Positions 1 through 8,742 of a stretch of DNA of 64,000 bases are shown here, one piece after another. The position numbers were made by a program, and so were the translations under genes. Source of the stretch: Novosphingobium sp. 9 (GTDB lineage: Bacteria; Pseudomonadota; Alphaproteobacteria; Sphingomonadales; Sphingomonadaceae); the NCBI RefSeq assembly GCF_025340265.1, contig NZ_CP022708.1, positions 767,501 through 831,500 of the forward strand, given 5' to 3'. How positions within the stretch are numbered: the stretch's first letter is position 1; each line of letters begins with the position of its first letter. Under the pieces are notes generated by a model. It had not been told where the DNA came from and searched no databases. It saw only the letters and a list, made by a program, of their open reading frames with translations.

Positions 1-888
1 GTGATCCTGACGCTTGGCAGTCGGCTCAGCTATGTGCGTCAGACCAGCGCCTATGCCGCGATCCGTAGCGAGCGGCGCGGCGGGCCGGAGCGCCAGCAGG
101 TGCGATTGCTGCCCACCGCCGCCCTGTCATGGACGCCGCAGGAAGGCCTGCTGTTCTATGGACGGTTTCAGGATGGCTATCGGCCCGGCGGTCTGGAAGT
201 CACCGGTTCGGGGCTCGATGGCGATACCGCGATGCAGACGGCACAGCGCTTCGCCTCGGACCGGTTGCACAGCTTCGAACTGGGCATGCGCTTCGGCATG
301 ACGCCGGGCGCGCGCCTTTCGGGCAGTCTTGCGGCCTCCGCCACGCGCTGGCGCGACATTCAGGCGGATCTCATCGACACCGACGGCCTGCCTTATGTCG
401 CCAACATCGGGGCCGGGCGCGTGCTCAACCTTGCCGCGACGCTGCGCTGGCAGCCGACAAGAGCGCTGTCGCTGGAGGCCGCAGGCTACCTTAACTCCAG
501 CGACCTTACCGATCCGGCACCCGGTTTCGGCGCGCTGTCGGACCGCGACCTGCCCAACATCGCGGACGAGGGCTGGCGGCTTGCGGGCAAATGGAAGACG
601 ACGCTGCGCGGCGCCCCCCTGACGCTCGATGGGACGGTACGCCATGTCGGCCGCTCCAAGCTGGCGGTCAGCGAGCCTTTCGCGCTGGAGCAGGGCGACT
701 ACTTCGACGTTTCTGCAGGTGCGCGCATCGGTCTGGGGCGCTGGGGCCTCTCGCTCGATGTGATGAACCTGCTGGATTCGCGCGGCAACACTTTCGCCTA
801 CGGCAACCCGTTCTCGGCGGCCGAGGGCGAGCAGGAAACCCCGATCCGCCCCCGCTCGATCCGTATCGGCGTGGACGCCGCATTCTGA
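1..888 (+). CDS. TonB-dependent receptor, C-terminal part (cut by window edge)
   Basis: The reading frame is open from the first base and ends in TGA at 886-888, so the 295 visible residues are only the C-terminal part of a larger outer-membrane protein. Alternating aromatic and hydrophobic beta-strand patterns, short loops and a terminal phenylalanine after a strand (ending in DAAF) are typical of the 22-strand barrel of TonB-dependent receptors. A 'FYGRFQDGYRPGG' segment near residue 52 resembles the conserved barrel motif of siderophore and carbohydrate receptors. The plug domain and TonB box are outside the window, so the ligand cannot be judged. It converges with the OprB porin gene, with only 19 bases between the stops. 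The GTG at base 1 is an artefact of the edge and is not claimed as the start. Confidence 0.85.
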   Translation: MILTLGSRLSYVRQTSAYAAIRSERRGGPERQQVRLLPTAALSWTPQEGLLFYGRFQDGYRPGGLEVTGSGLDGDTAMQTAQRFASDRLHSFELGMRFGMTPGARLSGSLAASATRWRDIQADLIDTDGLPYVANIGAGRVLNLAATLRWQPTRALSLEAAGYLNSSDLTDPAPGFGALSDRDLPNIADEGWRLAGKWKTTLRGAPLTLDGTVRHVGRSKLAVSEPFALEQGDYFDVSAGARIGLGRWGLSLDVMNLLDSRGNTFAYGNPFSAAEGEQETPIRPRSIRIGVDAAF

Positions 889-907
889 TGGGAAGGGCGG
901 CGATCGA

Positions 908-2296
908 TTACCGGCCCAGTTTCAGCGCATCCACGGTGAACTTGAAGCCCAGGATCAGCGCGTCCTTCGTCGGGGTCGAGCGGTCGGTCGCGCCGGTACG
1001 GTCGGGGTGGTGGATGTACTGGATGTTTGGCGATAGGCGCATGGCGGGGCCAACCTGCGCGCTGTAGGACAGCTCCATCATCACCTCATGGCGCCATGCC
1101 TGTCCACTGCCTCCGGCGGCGCGGTCAAGCGCGCGCATGCGGGTCATAGCCAGATCGCTGAAGCGCTGGTCGGACACCATGAAGCCCACGCTGTCCTCAT
1201 CGCGCCCGGCAAAAGTGCCGGTCTGGACAAGGCCCAGATCCCAGAAGCGGCTTTCCTCGACCCGGCCGGACAGGTTGGTCATCGCCGCGCCATAGACGCT
1301 GAGCCCGCGCTTGCTGGCAGGGTCGGGGCGCGTCAACTGCTGCTCGAAGCGGACATAGAGCCCGCTGCGACCATTGTGCGTCTGCGCCGCCTGTCCGCTC
1401 AGCGCAGCGATCCCACCGTTCGCATCGCGCAAGGGGTCCGCGTAGTCGCCCTTGTCGACCCATCCGCCCAGAATATAGCGGGCGGGCAGGCGCACGGCAT
1501 CGCCAGTCTCGTAGCTCAGTTCCCACGGCACGATGACGCCGGTGGCATTGCCCACGCCTAGGCCGATGCCGTGATCGTTCGCGCGCTTGCGATCGGGGTT
1601 CACCTCGTAGGCGCCTGCGTGCAGGTAGATATGGGGCAGCAGCTTTGCCTTGGCCCGGATCATCCAGCTGGACGCCGGGAAGTATGTGAAGTTGCTGTTC
1701 TTGAAAACGAAAGTCGGATTTCCGCAGCCCGAATTGCCCTGAAACTGGCAGTAGAGCGGCGAATTGAGGAAATGGATGTTCGCCTGACTGCGCCCGGCTT
1801 CGATCATCAGCCGGTCGCCGCCCAGATGCTGCTCCCAGGTGAAGATCGCCAGATGCGTGTTCTGCGTGCCCCAGATTTCCTGCACCGAAGTGTTGTTGCC
1901 CAGCGCAAGGCTGGAGAGGCTGTCGCCATGCCGGTCGGTCACGGCGACGTGGAGCGCGCCGCCCTTGATCCCGGCGATATGGTCCATGTCGAAATCGGCG
2001 CCGACATAGACCTGCCCGGCGAATGCGGCATCGCGCTTGAGCCCGCCGGAGACATTGCCCGCGGCTTCGCCGGTATAGCTCAGCGTCAACTGGATGCCCT
2101 GATCGGCCAGAGGCTGGAAGGAATCCGATTTCTTGGGCGCCGGGTCCGTTCTGTTTTCCTCTGTCGGCGCGGGATCGTCATCCGACCGCGCCATCGAGGG
2201 GCTCGGTGCGAAGGCCATGGACAGGGCGAGGCAGGCGGACAAGGCAGGGGCGGCGACGCCTGCGGTGCAGGCGCCTTTCAAAGTCGCAGTCGGCAT
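908..2296 (-). CDS. OprB-family carbohydrate porin
   Basis: This 462-residue exported outer-membrane porin starts at the ATG at 2296, preceded by an AGAGAGGA ribosome site. A signal peptide ends near an SMA-R junction (about residue 36), followed by an acidic/proline-rich linker and then a barrel. Segments such as 'FDMDHIAGIKGGALHVAVTDRHG' near residues 98-120 and the C-terminal 'SPNIQYIHHP' are typical of OprB/carbohydrate-selective porins. It lies 56 bases downstream of fruA on the same strand, so it is probably the outer-membrane entry point for the sugar taken up by the fructose phosphotransferase system. The open frame extends upstream to 2890, but that part is antisense to fruA and has no porin character. 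The sugar is inferred from the operon only. Confidence 0.88.
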   Translation of the reverse strand: MPTATLKGACTAGVAAPALSACLALSMAFAPSPSMARSDDDPAPTEENRTDPAPKKSDSFQPLADQGIQLTLSYTGEAAGNVSGGLKRDAAFAGQVYVGADFDMDHIAGIKGGALHVAVTDRHGDSLSSLALGNNTSVQEIWGTQNTHLAIFTWEQHLGGDRLMIEAGRSQANIHFLNSPLYCQFQGNSGCGNPTFVFKNSNFTYFPASSWMIRAKAKLLPHIYLHAGAYEVNPDRKRANDHGIGLGVGNATGVIVPWELSYETGDAVRLPARYILGGWVDKGDYADPLRDANGGIAALSGQAAQTHNGRSGLYVRFEQQLTRPDPASKRGLSVYGAAMTNLSGRVEESRFWDLGLVQTGTFAGRDEDSVGFMVSDQRFSDLAMTRMRALDRAAGGSGQAWRHEVMMELSYSAQVGPAMRLSPNIQYIHHPDRTGATDRSTPTKDALILGFKFTVDALKLGR

Positions 2297-2352
2297 GGGC
2301 AATCCTCTCTTGTGTTCTTCTCTGTGCCGTCTTGATATGGTTTGTGTGTGTT

Positions 2353-4047
2353 TCAGCTCGCGTTGGCGGGGCGGCGCTTCAGCAGCCCGACCAGCACTGC
2401 GCTGAGCAGGGTTCCTGCAACGATCGCAATGGCATAGGCGCCAAGATGCGTGACCGCGCCGGGGATCGGCAGCACGAAGATGCCTCCGTGCGGCACTTTC
2501 AGCTCGACGCCCGACACCATCGAGACCGCACCCGCCAATGCGGAACCCGCCATCAGCGAGGGGATCACCCGGAACGGGTCGCGCGCGGCGAACGGGATCG
2601 CGCCTTCGGTGATGAAGGCGAGCCCCAGAACTGCAGCCGCACCGCCAGCCTCGCGCTCCTCCAGCGTGAAGCGATCGCGGAACAGGCGTGTAGCGAGGGC
2701 GACCGCGAGCGGCGGCGTCATGCCTGCGGCCATCGTCGCGGCCATCGGTGTGCACACGTTGCTGGCGATCAGGCCGACCGAGAACGCATAGCCTGCCTTG
2801 TTCACCGGGCCGCCCATGTCGAAGGCCGACATCGCACCCAGAATCAGGCCGAGGACCAGCGCACTGGAACCCTGCATGGCACACAGCCATTCGGTGAGGA
2901 AGGCCAGCGCCGCCGCAACCGGCGTGCCCACGGCATAGACCATCAGCAACCCGGTCAGCAGCGTGCCGAGCAACGGCAGGATGAGGACGGGTTTGAGGCC
3001 TTGCAGGTTTTTCGGCAGCTTTATCAGCTTGTTCAGCGCCTCGACGCCGTAACCTGCGATAAAGCCTGCGGCGATGCCGCCCAGAAATCCCGCGCCCAGT
3101 TGCGCGGCGATCATGCCGCCCACCATGCCCGGCGCAATGCCGGGGCGATCAGCAATGGAATAGGCGATGTAGCCTGCAAGCGCGGGCACGATCAGCGCGA
3201 AGGCGCCCTGTGCGCCGATCTGGAACAGGGCATGGGCAAGGGTGCCCCTGGCCGCATCGGCATTGGCGCCAATGCCGCCCAGCGCGAAAGCCAGCGCGAT
3301 CAGCAGGCCGCCCGCCACAACGAAAGGCAGCATGAAGGAAACGCCGGTCATCAGGTGCTTGTACGGCCCGACGCGCTCGGCTTTGGCAGGCGTCGCTTCG
3401 GAACCGCCAGCGCTGTCCGCAGCCTGCCGCTTGGCCTCGGTCAGCGCGCGCTCGATCAGCGCGGCACCGCCGGAAATCGCGGGCTTGGTGCTCGACGAGA
3501 ACACGCGTTTACCGGCAAAGCGCGCGCGGTCCACCTCCCGATCGGCGGCAATGATGATGACATCGGCCTCGGCGATCTCGCGCTCGGTCAGCGGCGTGCC
3601 TGCGCCGACCGACCCCTGCGTCTCGACACGGATCGGATAGCCAAGCTGACGCGCGCCTTCGGCCAGGCCTTCGGCGGCCATGAAGGTATGCGCGATACCG
3701 GTTGGGCACGAGGTGATCGCGACGATGTGAGGGGTGCCGCTCTCTACGACTGCTGGACGCTCGAACGCCAGCGCCCTGTCCGGGGCGGCGAGCACTTCGG
3801 CCAGCGTCACCCGGCGGTCGGCACGGGCGGCAAGGGCACCGTCCCTTGCCGTGTCCGTCACCAGAAGGAGCAGTTCGCCCTTCGCCGTCGCACGATCCGT
3901 CAGCGGATTGAGCACGCCCTGTTCGGTGCGCACCTCGATGTCGATGGACTGGCCTGCGGCCTTGGCCGCGCGACGCAGGGCCTCGCCTGCCAGCACGCCC
4001 TGCACCGCACCGTCACCTGCCTCGATGATGGCAAATATCGTATTCAT
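2353..4047 (-). CDS. fruA: PTS fructose transporter, EIIB'-EIIB-EIIC
   Basis: The 564-residue inner-membrane permease of the fructose phosphotransferase system imports fructose and delivers it as fructose 1-phosphate. The N-terminal ~100 residues look like a degenerate EIIB' domain without an active cysteine. A true EIIB follows, with the phospho-acceptor Cys114 in 'AITSCPTGIAHTF'. The EIIC membrane domain runs from about residue 229 with roughly ten hydrophobic segments and the conserved 'FITEGAIPFAARDP' signature. The start codon shares one base with the fruK stop (TGATG), implying translational coupling. Order in the operon is fruB-fruK-fruA-porin. Family assignment is firm; fructose specificity follows from the fruK and fruB neighbours. 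Confidence 0.95.
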   Translation of the reverse strand: MNTIFAIIEAGDGAVQGVLAGEALRRAAKAAGQSIDIEVRTEQGVLNPLTDRATAKGELLLLVTDTARDGALAARADRRVTLAEVLAAPDRALAFERPAVVESGTPHIVAITSCPTGIAHTFMAAEGLAEGARQLGYPIRVETQGSVGAGTPLTEREIAEADVIIIAADREVDRARFAGKRVFSSSTKPAISGGAALIERALTEAKRQAADSAGGSEATPAKAERVGPYKHLMTGVSFMLPFVVAGGLLIALAFALGGIGANADAARGTLAHALFQIGAQGAFALIVPALAGYIAYSIADRPGIAPGMVGGMIAAQLGAGFLGGIAAGFIAGYGVEALNKLIKLPKNLQGLKPVLILPLLGTLLTGLLMVYAVGTPVAAALAFLTEWLCAMQGSSALVLGLILGAMSAFDMGGPVNKAGYAFSVGLIASNVCTPMAATMAAGMTPPLAVALATRLFRDRFTLEEREAGGAAAVLGLAFITEGAIPFAARDPFRVIPSLMAGSALAGAVSMVSGVELKVPHGGIFVLPIPGAVTHLGAYAIAIVAGTLLSAVLVGLLKRRPANAS

Positions 4048-5015
4048 CAGACCTCTCCCGCCGCCGTTGCAGCGGTCGTATCAATTCGGTTTATCGCAAC
4101 ATCGGCGGCGAGCGCCTTCACGCTGGCCAGCGCCGGAAGGTTCGGCCCGGCCATCCCCAGCTTGCCCACGGCAAAGGCCGTGGCGAGGCGTGCGATCTGT
4201 TCAAGTTCGGCCCCGTCGTCCGCCAGCGAAGCCGCAATTCCTGCGACCATCGCATCACCGGCGCCGACAGTGCTGGCGAGGTCGCCCACCGCAAGCTTCG
4301 CCGTCACCGCACCCTGATCCGAGACGAACAGCGCGCCTTGCTCTCCCATCGAGATCGCCACCAGCGCGACTCCGCGTGCACGCAAGGTGGTGGCCGCACG
4401 CAGTACATCGTCCATCTCGGGCAGGGGGGAGCCCAGTGCCTGCGCCAGTTCCTCGCGGTTGGGCTTCACCACATCGGGCAGCACATCCGCCGCCAGCGCG
4501 CATTTCAACGGCAGTCCGCTGGCATCTAGGATCACCCGGCAGCCGATCGAGCGCAGCCGCGCGATCAGCAGGGCATAGGTATCAGGCGGGCAGCCCGGAG
4601 GAAGACTGCCCGCCAGCACGACAAGGTCACCCTCGCGTGCTGCATCGCAGATCGTCGCGGTGACCATTTCGGCGCGCCCGGCGTCGATCGCGATGCCATC
4701 CAGATTGATGTCGGTGGTGCCGCGCGGGTCCACCAGCTTGAGGTTGACGCGGGTGGCGCCGGGAATGCGGATGAAGCGATCCTCGATACCCTTGGCCGCG
4801 AACAGCGCATCGAACGGCGCCGCATTGTCGCTGCCCAGCAGGCCGTAAGCGCTGACGGCAACGCCCCAGTCGGCCAGGCAGCTGGCGACGTTGACACCCT
4901 TGCCACCGGCGTTCTGGCGCACCGCATGGGCGCGATGGACCTCGCCGGGCTCAAGCCGGTCGAGCGTGACGGTCTGGTCGATGGCCGGATTGAAAGTGAC
5001 GGTAAGCACGCGCAT
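4047..5015 (-). CDS. fruK: 1-phosphofructokinase
   Basis: This 322-residue cytoplasmic PfkB-family kinase phosphorylates fructose 1-phosphate made by FruA to fructose 1,6-bisphosphate. The N-terminal 'TVTFNPAIDQTV' and 'NAGGKGVNVA' motifs are characteristic of the 1-phosphofructokinase/tagatose-6-phosphate kinase branch. The C-terminal 'VGAGDAMVAG' carries the catalytic aspartate and anion hole of PfkB sugar kinases. A good AGGAG site sits 8 bases before the ATG. Its ATG shares one base with the fruB stop and its TGA shares one base with the fruA ATG, so the three genes form a tightly coupled unit. Tagatose-6-phosphate kinase is an alternative within the family, but the fructose PTS context favours FruK. 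Confidence 0.95.
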   Translation of the reverse strand: MRVLTVTFNPAIDQTVTLDRLEPGEVHRAHAVRQNAGGKGVNVASCLADWGVAVSAYGLLGSDNAAPFDALFAAKGIEDRFIRIPGATRVNLKLVDPRGTTDINLDGIAIDAGRAEMVTATICDAAREGDLVVLAGSLPPGCPPDTYALLIARLRSIGCRVILDASGLPLKCALAADVLPDVVKPNREELAQALGSPLPEMDDVLRAATTLRARGVALVAISMGEQGALFVSDQGAVTAKLAVGDLASTVGAGDAMVAGIAASLADDGAELEQIARLATAFAVGKLGMAGPNLPALASVKALAADVAINRIDTTAATAAGEV

Positions 5016-7536
5016 CAGTTCGCTCCTGCATCCAGCGCACGGACATCTGCCGGCCCCGCCATTGCCAAAGCCCGCCGGGCGAGTTCCACCAGATCGCTGT
5101 GCTTCGCGGCCCGAAGGCGGGCTTTCACGGCGGGAATGTCCCGCGGGGTCATCGAGAGTTCGTCAACACCCAGGCCCACCAGCAGGCCTGCACCGAAGGG
5201 ATCACCGGCCAACCCGCCGCATACGCCGACCCAGCGACCATGTGCGCGCGCACCTTCCACCGTCATCGCGATCATGCCGAGCACGGCAGGGTGCAGGCTG
5301 TCCGCCTCGCTGGCGAGTTCGGGATTCTGGCGGTCGATCGCCAGCGTGTACTGGGTCAGATCGTTGGTGCCGATCGAGAAGAAATCCGCATGCGCCGCCA
5401 GAGCGCGCGCCTGCACGGCGGCGGCAGGCACCTCGATCATGATGCCGATCGGCACCTCGGGCGCGTCCAGTTCCTGGCGGATCGCCTCGCACTTGGCGCG
5501 CAGCGCGACCAACTCGTGCGTGGAGGTGATCATCGGGAACATGATCGACAGCTCGCCGCCCTGCTTCGCCGCCCGATAGAGCGCGCGAAGCTGCGGTTCG
5601 AGCAGGTCCGGCCGACGCAGCAGCAGACGGGCGCCGCGTACGCCGAGGAACGGGTTCTCTTCTTTCGGCAAATCGAGGTGCGGAACCTGCTTGTCCCCGC
5701 CGATATCGAGCGCACGCACGATCAGCGCCCGGTCGGTGCCGTCATGCGCCAGTGCCTCGATCATCGCGTGGTAGGTGGCGGTCTGTTCGTCCTCGCTCGG
5801 GCTGTCGCCGCGTTCGAGAAACAGGAACTCGGTACGCATCAGGCCCACGCCTTCGCCGCCCTGCGCCAGTGCCATCGGCACCTGATCGGGACGGTTGACG
5901 TTGGCGGCGATTTCGACCTTGTGTCCGTCCTGCGTGATAGCGGGCTTGCTGCGCTCTTCCTCCTCTGCAGCACGCTTGGCGGCAAGATCGGCGATCCACC
6001 GATGCGCAGAGGCGAGATCCTCCTCGCCGGGATCGAGCCACACGCGGCCACTGTCCCCATCGACGATCGCCAGAGTGCCCGCCGCGCTCGCCAGCAATTC
6101 GCTGCCCCGGCAACGACTGAAGGCAGGCCGAGCGTCCGGGCAAGGATGGCGCTGTGCGAGGTCGGGCCGCCAAGGGCCGTCGCAATGCCCGCCACCCGCG
6201 CGATGTCGAGCGTGGCGGTATCCGAGGGCGAGAGGTCTTCCGCCACGAGAATGCACGGCACTTCGGGAAGATCGGCGAGGGTTCCGGCCGTCAGCGAAGG
6301 ATCGATTTCGGCCAGCACCCGGCGCGCGACGTCTTCCAGATCGGCAGCGCGGGCGGCCAGCACCGGATTGCCGAGTGCCGACAGGCGCGCTGCAATACGT
6401 CCCACCGCCTGATGCCAGGACCAGGCGACGCCATGCCCTTCGACCATGTTCTGGCAGGTGAGGGTGATCAGATCGGTATCGTCGAGCAGGTCCGCCTGCG
6501 CCTTGAAGATCGCCGCTTCAGAAGCGCCGAGGCGGCGGGTGGTGTCATCGATCAGCGCGGTCATCTGCGCGCGGGTGCGCACCAGTGCATCGTTGAGCAG
6601 GGCGCCGCCGGATGCGAGATCGACAGGGTGGTCCGGTATGTTGAGTTCGGCGGACGTCAGGACGTGGATCGGGCCAATGGCAAGGCCGGGGCTGGCCGCG
6701 ACACCGGCGATCAGGCGCGGCTTGCCGACAGGTACCCATGCGCGCACGGGTGCTTCACGCTTCTGCGCGGCGCGGGCCGCGTCTTCCTTTTCGCGGGATG
6801 TCAGGCGGCGGACGGCAGCCAGAAACGCGGCCAGCGTGACTTCCGCACCTGCGCCTTCGGAAGAGATCGAAACCTCGTCTCCCTGACGCAGGCCCAGTTG
6901 CAGCAGTGCGACGAGATTGCGGGGATCGGCGGCTTCGTCTCCGTGGCGCACGCGCAGCGGCGTGGCACCAGCGCGAGCCGCCTCGACCCAGGCGGAGGCG
7001 GGGCGGGCGTGAAGCCCCGCAGGGTAGTCGACCGTCCAGGTCACGACATGGGCATAATCGCCCAGCGGTGCAGCGGTCGTGTCCGGGGAGGAATCCTTAC
7101 CGAGTGCGCGGGCAAAGTCTGCCGCATCCTCGGTCTGGACAAGCGCCTGAAGGCGTGGCTCGTCCTGAATCAGGCGGGTCAGACGGCGTAGGATCGACAG
7201 GTGGCTGTCCGAATTGGCGGCGATGCCCACCACGATATGCGCGCGCTGGCCGGGGTTCCATTCCACCCCGTCACGCAGCTGGAGAATGGCCACGCCGTCG
7301 CGGCGCACCATGTGCTTGTCTTCACCAAGGCCGTGCGGGATCGCGAGGCCCGCGCCGAGGAACGTGTTCGCCACGGCTTCGCGACGGACCATGCTTTCTT
7401 CGTATCCGGGCTGCGCGCATCCGGCAGCGACCAGCAGTTGCCCGACCTGCCGAATGGCATCGGCCTTGTCGGTTGCAGTCGCATCGATCCGAACGAGATC
7501 AGTGGCGCGGGACGCGGGGGCGGCGTCTGCGAGCAT
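5015..7536 (-). pseudogene. fruB: Fructose PTS multiphosphoryl protein EIIA-HPr-EI, frameshifted
   Basis: The intact protein would be about 840 residues. It would carry phosphate from PEP through EI and HPr to EIIA(Fru), then to FruA. From the ATG at 7536 (GAGAGGA upstream) the first frame encodes EIIA with His68 in 'LAIPHGLG', HPr with His176 in 'YPAGLHARPAS', and the EI N-terminal part with phospho-His461 in 'GGPTSHSAIL'. Homology leaves this frame at about residue 478. It resumes in another frame with the EI PEP-binding barrel, including 'GLMRTEFLFL', 'FSIGTNDLTQY' and 'CGGLAGDP', and stops at 5015. Adding one base to the C4 run at 6105-6108 (G4 on the coding strand) restores a continuous frame. 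Everything on both sides looks functional, so this is either a very recent mutation or a homopolymer sequencing error. As written, the gene would give a ~565-residue truncated protein. Confidence 0.9.
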
Positions 7537-7565
7537 CGTAGTTCCTCTCCATTTGCTCTTGATGC

Positions 7566-7581
7566 GAGAAAACGTTTTCTC
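7566..7581. promoter_or_regulatory. Perfect palindromic LacI-type operator upstream of fruB
   Basis: GAGAAAACGTTTTCTC is a perfect 16-bp inverted repeat with the central CG step typical of LacI/GalR-family operators. It lies 30 bases before the fruB start and about 100 bases before the divergent LacI-family gene, whose product is the obvious candidate ligand. Repression relieved by fructose 1-phosphate or a related sugar phosphate would fit known FruR-like regulators, but that is inference. Confidence 0.75.
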
Positions 7582-7595
7582 ACGGAAAAAGTCAA
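7567..7595 (-). promoter_or_regulatory. Probable fruB promoter
   Basis: On the minus strand TTGACT (7595-7590) is a good -35 element. Seventeen bases further the hexamer TTTTCT (7572-7567) is a weak -10. The operator palindrome covers the -10 and the end of the spacer, which would explain repression. The -10 match is poor, so the call is tentative. Confidence 0.4.
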
Positions 7596-7680
7596 GTGGG
7601 GTTGTTAATCCGTACCAAAAGTGGTCATAAGTGGCGGCAAGAGAGGGCTATTGCCGATTGGACAAGAGAACGATTTCCAG

Positions 7681-8736
7681 ATGGCGACAGGAATCAAGGA
7701 TGTGGCAGCCGTTGCCGGGGTTTCACCGGCAACCGTTTCGCGTGTGCTGGCGGGCAAGCCCGTCGACCCCGCCATGGCAGACCGGGTTCTGGCTGCGGTG
7801 AAAGCAACCGGCTATCGGCCAAATCTCGCCGCGCGGCGTTTGCGCTCGCGCCATACCAACACCATCGGTCTGGTGGTCGCCGATATCCGCAACCCGTTCT
7901 TCACCGCTGTCTCGCGCGCGGTCGAGTCGCTGGCCGCAGCCCGTGGCCTGCGGGTGATCCTGTGCAATACTGACGAAGACCCCGCCCGCGAAGCGACGTA
8001 TCTTGAGCACCTGCATGAGGAACGCGTGACCGGCGTGATCCTTGCGCCATCGCGCCAGCGTGTCGCCACGGCGGAACGTTTGAATCTGGATTATCCCGTG
8101 GTCCTGATCGACCGCACCGTGCCCGAAGGCACTTTCGACTGCGTGGTCCTCGACAATGCGCGCATGGCCGAAATGCTGGTCGAGCACCTCCACGCGCAGG
8201 GCAACCTGCGGATCGCAGGCCTGTTCGGTGCGGACAGCAGTACCGGTGTCGAGCGTCGCGAAGGGTTTCTGCGCGCTGCACAGCGACTGGGCCTGCCTGC
8301 CGAGGCGCTGGCCATACCGCATAACGCAGATGGTGCCGAAGCGGTGATCACCGCGCTTCTCGCCCGGCCTGACCGTCCCGATGCGATTGTCGCCAGTAAC
8401 GGCGTGATGCTGCTGAATGTGCTTCGTTGCCTGCGCGAGGCGGGGCTCGATGTTCCGGCAGACATGGCGCTGGCGGGCTTCGACAACAACGCGTGGATGG
8501 AGTTCGTCGGGGGCGGCCTGACGGTGATCGAGCAGCCTGTCGACGAGATCGGACGCACCGCCATGACGATGCTGCTCGACCGGCTCGACCATCCGGAGGT
8601 GCCGCCGCGCAAGGTCGTCCTGCCGGGGCGGCTGATCGCACGCGGGTCGAGCGTGTCGCCTGCTTCTGCCATCGCGCCCGCAAGCGCCTCCTCCGGCACC
8701 CCCGCCTTTCCTCTATCCCCCGCACCCGGAGACTGA
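7681..8736 (+). CDS. LacI-family transcriptional regulator (FruR-like)
   Basis: This 351-residue regulator has a LacI helix-turn-helix in the first 50 residues ('IKDVAAVAGVSPATVSRVL', then 'TGYRPNLAARRLRS' hinge) and a periplasmic-binding-protein-like ligand domain ('TIGLVVADIRNPFFTAV', 'VLIDR', 'GFDNNAWMEF'). I chose the ATG at 7681 because the helix-turn-helix follows at the normal distance. An upstream in-frame start at 7621 would add 20 residues of no family likeness. It is divergent from the fructose operon with a palindromic operator between them, so it most likely controls fruBKA-oprB and perhaps itself. The shikimate-dehydrogenase-like gene starts six bases after its stop and is probably co-transcribed. 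The C-terminal ~25 residues are a Ser/Pro/Ala-rich tail. Confidence 0.92.
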   Translation: MATGIKDVAAVAGVSPATVSRVLAGKPVDPAMADRVLAAVKATGYRPNLAARRLRSRHTNTIGLVVADIRNPFFTAVSRAVESLAAARGLRVILCNTDEDPAREATYLEHLHEERVTGVILAPSRQRVATAERLNLDYPVVLIDRTVPEGTFDCVVLDNARMAEMLVEHLHAQGNLRIAGLFGADSSTGVERREGFLRAAQRLGLPAEALAIPHNADGAEAVITALLARPDRPDAIVASNGVMLLNVLRCLREAGLDVPADMALAGFDNNAWMEFVGGGLTVIEQPVDEIGRTAMTMLLDRLDHPEVPPRKVVLPGRLIARGSSVSPASAIAPASASSGTPAFPLSPAPGD

Positions 8737-8742
8737 AGACAT

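Noticed and set aside
2206..4317. 703-codon open frame on the plus strand
   Set aside because: Antisense to fruA, which has a clear active site and membrane domain.
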